In this document: one piece after another, positions 34,600-46,701 of the stretch
Layout of the letters: every line of letters starts with the position of its first letter
How positions within the stretch are numbered: the first letter of the stretch is position 1
From: Tricholoma matsutake
Taxonomy: Eukaryota > Basidiomycota > Agaricomycetes > Agaricales > Tricholomataceae
Direction: 5' to 3'
NCBI GenBank assembly: GCA_026075535.2
Contig: AP026538.1
Coordinates: 124,001-188,000, forward strand
Length of the DNA stretch: 64,000 nucleotides
Program-made: the position numbers and the translations under genes
The notes under the pieces: model-generated
Told to the model about the DNA's origin: nothing
The model's database searches: none
Seen by the model: only the letters and a program-made list of their open reading frames with translations

Positions 34600-37500
34600 C
34601 GACTTCCAGGCGAGAAAATATTATGTTTGTCCCTCTGTGAAATTTTGGTAAGGCCGGAATTTCATCCCCTCATACACCATTCTTGCAATGCGATGTGGAG
34701 CATTCGGATTACATTTAAAGAATTGGGCAATTGTGTTACGTGCTCACTTACAATTCTCTTTGGGTTCCCACAAATCATTTTCGTCGGTACAGTTTTTCCA
34801 CTTTATTAAGAACTCCAATTTGTTCCATTGAAGATGTGAGTCTAGAATTTCTTCAACTATGTATTCTGGAGCACCTTCTACTATTATTGGAGGTTGCAGA
34901 GTAGTTTGTTGGCCAGGAATAGTGGGCGGGCAGTAAGGGCATAGGCGGGATACATTAATCTCGGGATCAATCTGGAATGATCAGGGTAATTTGAGCACTA
35001 CCGCATTAGGTGAGATTACTTTAGAGATCGTATATGGGCCAACTTGTTTTTCCGTAAGTTTCCTCGAAGGTCATGGAATATTCAGGTCCTTGGTACTTAG
35101 CCATACCAAGTCACTAACTTTGTACTCTGGAGCGCATGCTCGAGTACGATTCACGTGTTGCATCATGTCATCACGTGCTTTCTTCAATGCTGCCTCTGCT
35201 TTCTCTTGTACCTTTTGCATCTTAGATACAAAGTTTTCTACCGACTGTACTTTGACTTCCCTTCTGGGTTCTACTCCCATGCGAGGATGATATCCATAAT
35301 TTGCGAAAAAGGGTGACATACAAGTAGCCAAATGGAATTTGTTATTGTGGGAAAATTTGGCAATTGCCAACCATTCGGGCCAGTCGGTTTGTCAGTAGTT
35401 GACAAACATACATAGGTACTGCTCCAACTCCTGATTCATTCTCTCTGTCTGCCCATCAGTCTGTGGGTGATATGCCATAGATAATTTAGTTTGAATTCCC
35501 AATATGTTGTTTAGTTCTCACATAAATGTGGAAGCAAATTGTGGTCCACAATTGGAGATAACGGTATCGGGTAACCCATGTAACCGCCATACCTGATTTA
35601 GATAGAGGTGCGCCAAGCCCAATGATGAGGTTTCTGTAGTAGTAGGAATACTATGGACCTCCTTTGTAAAGCAGTCGCATACTACAAATATTGCATCGTA
35701 CCCTTGAGCCTCGGGTAATCCGGTAATAAAATCCACAGATATATCTCGCCATGGCGCTTTAGGCATAGGGTTCGGCATTAATTTTCCTGCAGGTTTCTCT
35801 GGAAATTTCTTCCCCCTCATGCATGTATCACATCCATCCACATACCCCAACACATACTTTGAAATTCTGGGCCACCAATAATTTCTCATTACTAATTCCA
35901 ACGTCTTCCATCTTCCTGGGTGTCTGGCAATCGGCGTATTGTGATGTAACCGGATGATCTCCCTTCGCAAATCCTGATCCTGCGGTACATACACTTTTCC
36001 TTGAAACAACACCAACCCTTGTTCCTCAGCCCATTGATCTCCTTTGATATTACCTTTCTTCTCTCCCTTCAAAGCTTTCACGGCTTCCACTACTTCATCG
36101 TCCATTTCCGAACATTGTCTAATTTTAGACAACATTTCTGTTTCCAAGCTATCTATTAATAGATGCCCTTGATGCATAGCGCAAATGCGAAAGTATTCGG
36201 GTTTGAGTAAGGTAACATTTTTATTGTCCTCCTCCACCCCCCTTTTATGATCAATACGTCTGGATAATGTATCTGCTTTCCTCATTAAGCTTCCCGCTTT
36301 GTGGACCAAGTGAAAGTTGAAACACGATAGGAATAGTGCCCAACGCGCTTGCCGGCGATTAAGCTTTTTAGCGGACATGAAGTATTGCAGATTTTGATGA
36401 TCCGTCCAGATCTCAATCTGATGCATACATCCCTCCAAATAATGCCTCCATGCCTCCAATTCTCGTATTATTCCCAACATCTCTTTGTCATGCACATCAT
36501 AATTCCTCTCCACATCATTCAACCCTTTTGACAAGTATGCACAAGGATGCCATTTGTCATCTTCGCACAGCATTGCTAATACCGCTCCAGTAGCAAAATC
36601 GGATGCATCGGATTCCACTCGCAAAGGGCATGTGAAATCTACTGGGGCTAATATTGGTCCCTCCACAAACTTCCTCTTCAACTCCTCAAACCTGTCTGCT
36701 GCTGCTCTCCCCACCTCCATACTCCCTTTCGCGTAAGGTTATGTAAGGGTGCAGCAATTTTAGAAAAATTGTGCACAAAGCGACAATAATAATTTGCGAG
36801 TCCCAAGAAGGCTTGAACCTCCTTGACATGGGTGGGCGCAGGCCAATCTGTGATTGCCTGTACCTTGATCGGATCCATTTTGATCCCGTCAGGGCCGATC
36901 AATAATCCTAGGAACTCAATCTCACTTGCCCCAAACACACATTTCTCTGGTTTCAAAAATAGATCATTCTCCGCCAACCTCCGTAACACCTCCTGTACTA
37001 TCGCCTCATGATTTTCTTCATCCTCTGTGAATATCAGAATGTCATCAATAAATATTATTACCACGCCTTGGTATATTACATCCTTGAAAATGTCGTTCAT
37101 CATATTTTGAAAGGTCAGGGACTATTAGTCATCCCAAAAAACATGACAAGTGGCTTGAAGGATCCTCGACATGTGGCAAATGCAGCCTTCCACTCATCTC
37201 CTTTCTTTATTTGTACATTGTTGTATCCCCATCATAAATCCATTTTTGTAAAGACCTTGGCTTTTCCCACCTTGTCAATTATTTCTGAGATTAATGGCAG
37301 GGGGTATGTGTTCTTCACTGTCCACTCATTCAAATACCTATAATCTGTACACATCCTCTTCCTTTGGTCTTTCTTTGGCACAAATAATATTGGTGACATC
37401 TGCAGTGATTTCGAAGGTCATATGTATCCTTTGCACAATTGCTCCTTCAGGAATGCATCCACTTCTTCTTGTTCCATCAGAGATAACAGATATACCTTCG

Positions 37501-38443
37501 ACTTCTTCAGCACAAACCCTGGCTTCATCTCAATCGCATGATCCCATGGCTTTTGCACTGGCATTCGCTCAGACTCCTTCTTCTGGAACACTGACAGATA
37601 TTCATGATACACTTTTGGCACCCATTCCTCCACTGGCTTCTCCACCTTTGCAATATTCTTGTCCCACGACTGTCCTCCACAAATTGTTCTAAAGGTTTGC
37701 TTCTGCTCTTCTTTCTCAATCATGATCGGAACTTCCCCATTTGGCATTTCCTCATCCTCCACTTCCTCCTTTGTAACAGAATACTTTCTCAGACGTTCTT
37801 TCTCTTTCTTTTTCCTTTTTTCCTTCTTCATCTTCCTCCCATACACATTACATTCCTTAGGACAACGAGTCATTTCTACTTTCCCAGTTTTCCAATCAAT
37901 TTTGGGATTATGCTTCTGTAACCATGGACATCCTATTATTAGATTGGTTTTCCCAAGATCGCACACTTCGAATATGGCTCGCTCCTGATGCTCCTGATAC
38001 TTTAGTACCATAGTCACCTCCTCCTTGATAGTTCCTCCACGATTGACTGTTCTGTCAATATTGTACACCATTATAGCTTGTGCCAGCTTGCATGTGTTAA
38101 TACTGTTTCCGGTAATTAAGGATCGATTAATAAATAATCCTGTAGCACCACTATCAAGCAACGCTTCCACATCAATAGCTGCATGTGTGTCCACTGTCTT
38201 CAATCCCACAGTCAAGGTGATTTTGGGTTCTATTCGCACAGAGCAAATAAAGAATTTAGGGGTTTTCGGAAATAGTGCTCGGCAATTTTCTTTGTCACGT
38301 GATTGACAACAGTTGTACTCCTTTTCGTCATGTGATTCAAAATGGTTATACTCCTCCTCAATTTCCTTTTCTGATTTACTCTGGGTTTCCTCAGATACTA
38401 ATACATTGTAACAATTCTGGGTCACCAATGGGGAAACCTTCAC
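34600..38443 (-). pseudogene. pol of family C copy 1
   Basis: Protease: ALLDSGATGLFINRS. A lysine-rich linker and YHEYLSVFQKKESERMP lead into [33 protein letters not shown] with the catalytic pair intact, GLANYYCRFVHNFSK. RNase H: DASDFATGAVLAM, DKEMLGIIREL, TDHQNLQYFM. Integrase: [55 protein letters not shown]. Chromodomain-like C-terminus near 34700-34860 (VEEILDS, EFLIKWKNCTDENDLWEP). Breaks: TGA after GYI near 37417, frameshifts near 37105 and 36720, TGA at 35518-35520 (shared with copy 2), and further stops in the C-terminal part. Confidence 0.85.
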
Positions 38444-39536
38444 TGGGACTCTTCCACAAAATTCTTCTGCTTGCCTTCCTCTGGCTTCACTTCCTCGATT
38501 GTAGCTTCCCTAATCTTTCTTTTCTGCCTGCCATTCCTAGAAATGTGTCCTAACTGCCCACAGTTAAAACATTTAAGTGGGGCTTGTCTTCCTGCTTGAT
38601 CAACCTCCATTGCCTCTGCTGGTGCTGCTGACTCTGCAACTATAGGTGTCACTGCCATGGCCGGTGGCTGTGCCCTTGGAGCTTGCACCTGAGGCACCTT
38701 TCCTTTCTTGGACTTTCCTCCTGATGACTTTCCAAATTTACTACTTCCATACATCAACTTTGACTCCGCCTGTTCCTGCCGATATTGCCGGTCAAGGCAC
38801 ATTGCCCAATTATACCACTCATCCAACTTCTCTGGCATAGAAGGTAGTCGGTAGATAGACTTGAATAAGGAGGGATTTAATCCTGCTTTCAAAAACTCTA
38901 CCAATGCGGCTTCTCCCATGTCCATTTGTGAAGCTTCTGCTTTGAACTGCAAAATAAATTCATCCGCTGTTAGGGAACCTTGGCGCATGGTCTTTAATTT
39001 AGCATTGGCTGTCGCCTTTGGGTTAGGGTCTCCAAACTGTGCCTCCAATCTCTCCAGAAATTCCTTGAAGGTTGCAAATGGTTTATTTCCTGTGGCAATT
39101 TGATTAATAGCCTCGTTTCTCCAGAACTGTGCTTTCCCCCCCTGAATGTATGAGAGAGCAAACATAATCCTAGACTCGGCTGTATGAAACTCGGGCTTCC
39201 TCCCATGGATGTACAATACTATAGAGTTGATGAAGGATTTTGTATTCTCCATGGTACCGTCAAAGATTTGCGGGGGCGCATACTTAGGTAAGCGCGCTTT
39301 CCATTTCCAGATTTCTCCACTGTCTCATCCTCCTGCAATATCCACTCCACCATCTCCTCCATCTCATCATCTCTTTCTCCTATCATCTCTGGCTGTACTT
39401 CCGCTTGTCTGGGCTGTGATGCTGCCAATACTGACACTAAATGCGACATTTGTGCTGTGAGCGCATCAATTTTCACCTCTAGTGCTGGTATGGGAACAGG
39501 ATTAGGACCAGGATTAGAAGTTGAAGGTTTGGACAT
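38440..39536 (-). pseudogene. gag of family C copy 1
   Basis: Starts MSKPSTSNPGPNPVP, with a helical capsid-like part (KSFINSIVLYIHGRKPEFH, QLEAQFGDPN-like region) and one zinc knuckle CFNCGQLGHISRNG, where the last Cys of C-x2-C-x4-H-x4-C is Gly. A 1-bp deletion near 39290 (copy 2 has one more A) shifts the frame between the N-terminal and capsid parts. Length about 360 residues if joined. Confidence 0.8.
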
Positions 39537-40006
39537 AATTGTAGAATCTGTGATGAATCACTTCTTCGACAAATTCAAAATTTTTTCTTTGAGACCTCTC
39601 CAAACGTTTACGGGTCACGTGATAAGTTTCGTCGATCGTTCGTCAGGCGCCTAATTTGACACTTCGGATCAACAACCCTTCCAACAGTGCCTGATCTCGG
39701 GGATATCACTGAATTTGGCTTGTAACTAAAATAGTCATCCAAATAGAGTAATGTAAATCGTAACTAAACCAGATCCAATCGGTTGTCTGGTTGCAGCTGT
39801 CCTAATGACGAGCGCTGCCCCTCGATCACTGGCGGTCGCAATGTAAGGCGAGGCCTGGTGTTGGCTTATGAAAGAAAAGGTAGATTACGTATATACAAGT
39901 ACTTCCGGCTTGTGCCGAAAGGATGAGTAATCGGATGTGGCGCGGTGAAACAATGACGTATGTGCAAGTAAGAGAAGGCACACTGATATGGGAAGTTGTG
40001 TTCTTC

Positions 40007-40418
40007 TGTTAGGGCGACACCCACTATCTGCTAGCTAAGACCGTGCGGGTTCTCTCTACAAGAAGGGGGTGGGATCCGCGCTCGTGATGGGGGAATTGAT
40101 GGTTTTGATGCGAGGGGTTATTAATAGGTGAGTTTGTTGAAATAGGCCTTTCACACTGAAAACGTAGGTGGAATACCTAAGAGAACACAACTAGGGTCCC
40201 CTAGGCATATATTTAGGGTTTATATACTATGTTACACATATTGTACATTGTTGTTAATGACACACTTGTACATGCGTGTACATATTGATGCGTGTGAAAT
40301 AAAATTCTCACACTATCACCATGCAGCATCATTTGGTGTCATTTAGTGTAATGTAGTGTAATTTGACATAATAAAGTAAAAATGAAATTTTATTAGGTAA
40401 TGGGGTGGTTTCCTAACA
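40007..40418 (-). repeat. 5' LTR of family C copy 1
   Basis: 412 bp, TGTTAGGG at 40007 and CCTAACA at 40418. Confidence 0.85.
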
Positions 40419-40737
40419 ATGAGTGATGTTGACACTGAATGTTTATCATCCAGTTCATGCCAAGTTCATGCTATAGTTTTATCTGAAAACTTTATTCTGT
40501 ACTTCAATAAACAATTTTATTATTTCTGATCAGAACTATGATACATTGCCGCCAGAGGTGTTGATGGTGTCAACGACTCGACACAGTGAGTTCAGCAGGT
40601 TCTGACGCATCACATGATCATGCTTGCAGCAATTTCGAGTTCCTTTGTTCTCGACATGTTTGCGCATACTCATCTTCTGGCTTTACTGGACATCTGGACT
40701 CTTTATTCCATCATCTTCTATTGACTCTGAAACTACA

Positions 40738-42330
40738 ATGGATCCTCGTGCGAGTTCTAGTTCAGGGGAGGTTGGCCCATCTCAGGCTGGACTTGGCAAG
40801 CGCAAGCATTCTCTGAGCAACATGAACCCTGGTTCAAGAGCTTTGCAAGCAAAGAAAGCCCACAAGGCCTTCGCAAAGCAACCCAAGAAGCCCAAGAACC
40901 CTAGTGATTGGCACATGAGAAAAGGAGAGGTACCAAAGGAGGCTGAGAAGACAAAGGTGCATTCATTGTATTCAAGCACTTTAAAGTCTAAATCACTTTC
41001 AGGCTGCACTTGAGCTTCATCTCCGTGTCCTTTGGGGCTTACCACACCAGACTACTGTCCCCCCCAATGTCACAGAAGATGACAAAGTACCCTTCACCTG
41101 CCACTTTACCTCTGAAGCACAGTTGCGGAACTCTGTCACAGCCAGTCTTGATGACAACTCAGCTAGCATTCAGGGCACCCAAATGAAAGTGCATGAGCTC
41201 CTTAACTCTATCTCAGACTCAGTTGGGATTATTGCCAACAATATCAAGCACATTCCAGAATCCCATCTGTTGCTCATGTTCAGGTTGGTGGCATGCCTTG
41301 GGCTTCAACAGTGGGCACCTGATGTCTTGGGTAATGATCTGGAGTCTATGTATAATCTCCTTCATGAGCACATTGCCCTCAAGACATTTGAGCAGGTCTC
41401 GGGCACATTTGGATACTCTCACATGGGAATGAACCTGTCATGTGTCAATGATTTTGCACTGATGCGTAAACTTTATCAAAGCTTCATTTTCTCGTATATG
41501 CATGGTATTGCCAAGTCAGAGGCAAAGAATCCAGGAAGTGTTGGGAAGCAAAGCAGATGACCAGAGTATGGAAACGACGTAGTGTGGTATGTAATTCCTG
41601 GAATTCTGTATATTCCATTTGCAGATTGTATTTACTAATAAACCTTGATAGCTTGCTGATGGCAGGATGGACCTGTTCAGGGCATGTGGTTTCAATAAAC
41701 ACATTGTGGCCTTGGCTAGAGAGAATGAGGCCCATTTGGATGATGAGTTGGCTGAAGGGAATGCTGAGTCAGTTGATGCAGTGTACCACATCAAGGAGAA
41801 GGAGGGACGTTTGACAAAAGTTACTGCATTCTTTAGAATGGCTGATCAACTTGGAGCGCAAGGGGATGAATAGAAGCCAAAGAAGACACCTTAAGTTGGC
41901 CAATCTTTGTTTTTTTTTTTACATTTGACTGATCCTATTTATCTGTAGACTGGAGTGACGCCATGAAGACCCCCCCATGCCAAAGTTATCTGAGTTCACT
42001 GCTCTCCCAAAGAAAGTCCCAATTGATTGGTTTGATCCTATCTATTGGAACAATCTTTCTCTCTGTGAGCGTGCCCAATATGTCAAGAATGGTACTTATG
42101 TTGCTCTGCCACCTGCAGAGCTCTGTGCCAGCAGGGATGAGTGTGAGAAATGGAAGAGTATGCCAGAGCAGGAGTTTATGGCCAAATATTGTGATGAAGT
42201 GCAGGCAGAATACAAGCTACCTATGCCAGACAAATTGAAACAACTTGAGCAGCAGGATGATGAGGATGATGAAGATGAGCCAGATGTATCAGGTGAGGGG
42301 CTGGGAGATGAGGGCTCAGGTGATGAATGA
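40738..42330 (+). CDS. Conserved hypothetical protein of mushroom genomes
   Basis: ATG 40738; intron 40957-41002 (GT-AG) joins KTK to AALELHLRVLWGLP in phase. The second exon continues through SVTASLDDNSASIQG and NDLESMYNLLHEHIA to 41560. A later exon (about 41667-41870) has DAVYHIKEKEGRLTKVTAFF, and the last (41977-42330) has PIDWFDPIYWNNLSLCERAQY followed by a WKSMPEQEFMAKYCDEV motif and an acidic tail. These C-terminal motifs recur in many mushroom hypothetical proteins found near transposons; I know of no function. A basic N-terminus (KRKHSLSN, KAHKAFAKQPKKPK) suggests nuclear location. TGA at 41558-41560 and another stop near 41871 may be splice artefacts or real nonsense mutations. Confidence 0.5.
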
Positions 42331-42472
42331 GATATGGGTGTTGTTCTATACATATTCTGGTTAATGGTGGTAATTGATCTACTTACCTCTTCATATTCAT
42401 GCTTGCCAAGTCACTTAATGTATTTCAAGTTAATTCCATCTTTTCTATTTATCCAAAGCTATTGTTACAATC

Positions 42473-43010
42473 TGAGACACATGAGAGACAGATGTAGGGA
42501 AAAATAGATGTGGGGAAAATCTACGACCTGATGAAAGACAACTGTTGTGATCCGAGACATGTGAGAGATATGGATGTAGGGTAAGGCAGATAAAAGGAAA
42601 ATCTATGACCTGTCAAAAGACAACCACATGAGTAGAGCGCAATATGCGCACAGAGCGAGTGAGCCATGCAGCAACATACAAGGGTGGAACAGACTTGGCT
42701 TCAGTGAGCTGTGCCTCCCTGCACTTATACATGTCCATAATTTTGAGGGGTGTTGTGCACGAGATGAGCAAGCTAAGAACTAATGCATGGGATTACAAGT
42801 TTCAAGTTGGTGTTAATCAAGTGCGATTATCAGACTAAGGTATTACAAACAATACTGTAGACTTAAATATGCAGAAACAGAACATAGGTAGTATGCTAAA
42901 GATAGCACAGAACAGAATAAGGAAGTAGAAGCGGAACAAGATTTCAAGTTGGACAGAAGTCAGAACAGGAAAATGAAGCATAGAATGAAGGCATAATTGT
43001 GGTTATAACA
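42473..43010. mobile_element. Solo LTR
   Basis: Begins TGTTACAA and ends TTATAACA, and is bounded by GCTAT at 42468-42472 and 43011-43015. It is 538 bp and non-coding. It contains a tandem duplication of about 80 bp (GAGACAYRTGAGAGA...ATCTAYGACCTG, at about 42480-42545 and 42557-42622). It is unrelated to the other LTRs here. Confidence 0.75.
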
Positions 43011-43039
43011 GCTATTTACACATTGCCAGGGATGCAAAA

Positions 43040-46000
43040 TTATTGGCGCCCTCTGTTGGGAGCCCAACATACAACTAGGACCTTCCTGCCAATACCATAA
43101 GTGCCTGCTGGCCACTGGACAGTTGTGACATGAGTGATAATATGGACAGGCTCAATAATACTAAGGTTGTTAGAGGGGAGTGCATCAACTATTTGTACCA
43201 TAAGTCCAGGGTGGTGTATGAATGGTGCCTGCCTCTCCTCTTGTGTAGATAGTGATTGATGTGAGCAGACTCTTATAAAGGTGTGCATTATTCCCTCCAG
43301 CAGAAGTCTCCAAATGTTTTGAATGAATCCTGTATCATGAGCCTGTGTCAATGGATCGTAGAACTTTATAGCACTGTTTCCTTTATGTGACTTTTCACAA
43401 CTGAATGTGCACTCATCATGGTGCACCTGCAAAAGATGCTGGGCTTGTGGAGGGAGAATAATGGCATTTGGCAGATGGGGGAGATCAGAGTAAGCTCGGT
43501 ATGGTCTTCTTGTCTGGTGAAGATAATTAAGCAGATTGTTATAATCTACTTCAAGAAGGCAAGGTGCCTTTGCTAGAATATCTGCCACTTCTGTAGGCTG
43601 GAGAGGTACTGGATGGTCATCCATGGCCATGTCTCCTGGCTCAAGAATATCACATAATTCTTTTAAGTGATCTTCACTATGCAGTAAAGCATCTACATGT
43701 GCTTGACGACTCATCTGATGAAGCATTGTAAGATCTAAATCCCCTGATCTTGGTATTAGCTATCAATGTTTGAGCAAAATAATTGAAACACATACGGAGA
43801 TGATAATTGGTGTTCATTTTTTGCATTTTTCCATTCATTCGTTCACCTGGAAACTCACTAAAAGAAGCCAAAGTACCCCAATATTTGAGAAGAGCACCAT
43901 TATGCATTGCATAATGATGGTTTGGCTTGGATGGACGGTGTGGAAAAAGTTGTTGAATAGCAGTTCAATATTGAATATAATGCTGAGTATAGGCATCAGC
44001 ATCAGCATTGGAGGTTTGATATGCAGTTACAATATTTGTTGCTGCAACAACATGATAGAAGCAGTAGAAGTGCTGGTGGTGGAAATTTGTGGCAGTAGTC
44101 ATGTACCAGAATTCAGGAATAATGAGGGGAAAGATACATGTGAAGAGGGTGAGATATTCCTGAGCTTTGAGCTTGCCATGGCTTGGTTCACCAAGATTGG
44201 TTGGTGGTCTTTGTATCCATGTTGGAAGAGTGATATCATGAATGCAATTTCTTATTGCTTGTAGCTCAGTTTCTGTGAAGCTAAAAGGCAAAGGGTCAAC
44301 AGGAATATAGTTATCATCATCATCATCATCATAATTGAAGTCATATGCATAGGGATTTGTGTGGCTCTGTGTGGTGGCTGTAGGTGTTGATGATGAGGAC
44401 GAGTCTGATAATTCAGAAGAAGATGGTGAGGGAGACATAGGTGGTGGTGTATGGTGCATTGCCATTGCAGCCTCAAGATTATGTTTAGCTGCTTCTTGAA
44501 AAAGGTCATCCAATTCTTCAGCAGAATCTGATACATCTGCCTCACTCCACTGCTCATCCTTTTCCACCTCTTTAACTTTTTGGCTTTCATCCTCATCCCA
44601 TCCAATTCCCCAGAGTGCATGAAGATGATGCTGTAGAACACCCTCAAGCCAGTTATGCATAAAACCTAGTGCAATATGTTTGATTGGATCACAATATGGA
44701 AGATTATGCAGTGGAGTCCATCACACACCAGTTGTCTTTTGCAGAGCATTTTGACCAGCTTTGGTTGTCTGATGCAACCATGCCTCTGCCTGTGCTCGCA
44801 CCTGTGGACCATTACGGAGTTCCCAAGATTGAATATTGAGATCCTCTAGCTGATCACTGGTGCAGGGGCAGAAAGAACAGAACATTGTAGCACCATGTCC
44901 CAAAATGCCAGTAGCCTTGCGACTTCCCTCAAGATCAGCAATCACAGGTGCAATTTTTGCTTTCACAGAGATGCCATCAGGATGTCTAGATGTTGGAAAT
45001 TTTTGGCCTGGTGCAGCACCATACTTGGCAACAGATTTAATAACAGGTTCAAGAAGATGAGAGATGGTTGTGGGGTCAGGAAGATGGGGAGGAGGTGTGA
45101 GAACAATAAATGTATTCTCAAATCGATACTGAAGATGAAAAGGTAAGTTCAAGCAATAAAGCAGGATTGCTCCACAAGACACTTTTTTGCCTATATATAA
45201 AATAAGCTGTGTCACAGTCTATGCAGAATTTGTTAATAACTTACCAGCAATCTTATTGGTATAAGGATTGAACCAATCAATATAGATTCGAAATATTAGA
45301 TGATAAGGAGACTGTAGAAAACCCTGCAAGTCATCCCAAGCAGGACTATCCTGGATATCATTCATAGTGGCACCAAAGGCAGCTGGTATATGGTTTCTGT
45401 GGTGGTTGAAAGCCTCATGAAGGCTGTCTTCAATGACTTTGGAAGATAAAAAGAACTGAAGCCAAGAATCAAAGGATTGTGTAGTGTATAGATGACATGG
45501 GACCCATTTAGGCCCATTTGTAGGATTCTGAGTTGTCCAGAGTTTTGTGTTGCAGGATTGTGATCTTGGGGATGCCTTCCACTGACATTGCCAAGGAATA
45601 GGATGAGAAAAGAGGGAAAAGCACTTGGGGCAGCATGCTGTCCAAATGATTTCTGGCTCTGAGCAGTGAAGCCGATATGCTGTACAGACATCATGAGGAA
45701 GTTTGATGTTTGGAAGCTTGACATTGAGTCCAGATGATGAAAGAGCAACCTCAACAATAGAGAGAGTCACAGAAATAATAAGTTGAAGTCCTTGTAGAAT
45801 TTTGTTGGTGATAGAACAACTCACACCAGCTCTATTGTGGAGCCAGATGACAAGGAGGCAGATCATCTTTGTGATAAGTACTGTAGAAAAGTTGATATCT
45901 GCATAATTACTATTAGTCTTGATCTAACAATAACAATGTAGCACTTACCTGTGGGAGAATTAGAAGCTCTAGAACATTTTGGCGATGGGCTTGGGGATGA

Positions 46001-46162
46001 TGATTGCCACTTCCCCTTTGCCAGTTGTGAAACAGGCCATTTATCCTGTTTCTCATGCTTCAAATGGGTAGAACCATCAACATACTGTCCTGGCTGTTCA
46101 ACACCATTGATGAAGATGGTTTTTGTGCTACAAATTGTGCAGTTACATATGACTGGAGGCAT
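43040..46162 (-). pseudogene. Tnp2-like (CACTA-type) transposase
   Basis: Start at 46162, MPPVICNCTICS with a Cys cluster and then QPGQYVDGSTHLKHEKQDKW. Exons follow with HDVCTAYRLHCSEPEI, FNPYTNKIAGK, GCSFC-type cysteines (FCSFCPCTSDQL), NLPYCDP, FMHNWLEGVLQHHLHALWG (the Tnp2 family hallmark), an acidic Ser-rich linker, HVVAATNIVTAYQTSNADA, LLKYWGTLASFSEFPGERMN and GKMQKMNTN. TGA codons at 44721-44723 and 43965-43967 (minus strand) replace the expected Arg. Otherwise the order is complete for the family. No CACTA termini were identified. It is divergent from the MULE gene, with 0.5 kb between them. Confidence 0.75.
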
Positions 46163-46701
46163 GGTGAACTCAGTGAAGTCTCAGTGAAGGAAAAGAGGGG
46201 GAAAGAATGACAGCTGTTTTGAACCATTTTAATAGAAACATCAAAATTGGTTGCTATTGTAACTGATGTACATCCTCTAACCATCCCATGCAACAGTCTG
46301 ATGCCTGTCACCATAGCCACTATCATGAACCTATTGATTTAAACAGATATTTGTTCATAAAAGGAAGCATCAATCCAAGTGCTCAATTTGGTAGGATTAT
46401 GTCATAAGGTGCAAACTCCAGTCAACCATGAGTCAACCGCAAGTCAACTGCCTTGGAACTTGCCCATTGTGTAACACACCACTCACATGATTCCCAAAAC
46501 AGAAATGTATTATATAAACCATTTAAAAATAGATTGTATCTATGATTGAGATCAACTACAGATCATAGCAACACGACTTGAGGGCCCCCAGCCCACCAGA
46601 ACTTGCAGAAGAATGTTTAAACTGTGCAATATGTTTTATGAGGTTCTGTACCACACCCTTGTGCAGGCATGTCTTTCTCTTGCTTTCAGCTATCCTCAAA
46701 C
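46163..46701. other. Intergenic between divergent Tnp2-like and MULE genes
   Basis: About 540 bp with no gene; it presumably holds both promoters. No clear terminal repeats were seen. Confidence 0.4.

Larger units (their letters stand above)
34181..40418 (-). mobile_element. Ty3/gypsy chromovirus family C, copy 1 (minus)
   Basis: LTRs at 34181-34580 and 40007-40418, ends TGTTAGG...CCTAACA (first base pair of the left copy mutated). Gene order on the minus strand is gag, protease, RT, RNase H, integrase, chromodomain. It is the same family as 57777-63877, in opposite orientation about 17 kb away. No convincing target duplication was found, so it is old or one flank was altered. Confidence 0.9.

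Noticed and set aside
34176..40423. Target duplication for family C copy 1
   Set aside because: TTGTT on the left and ATGAG on the right do not match.
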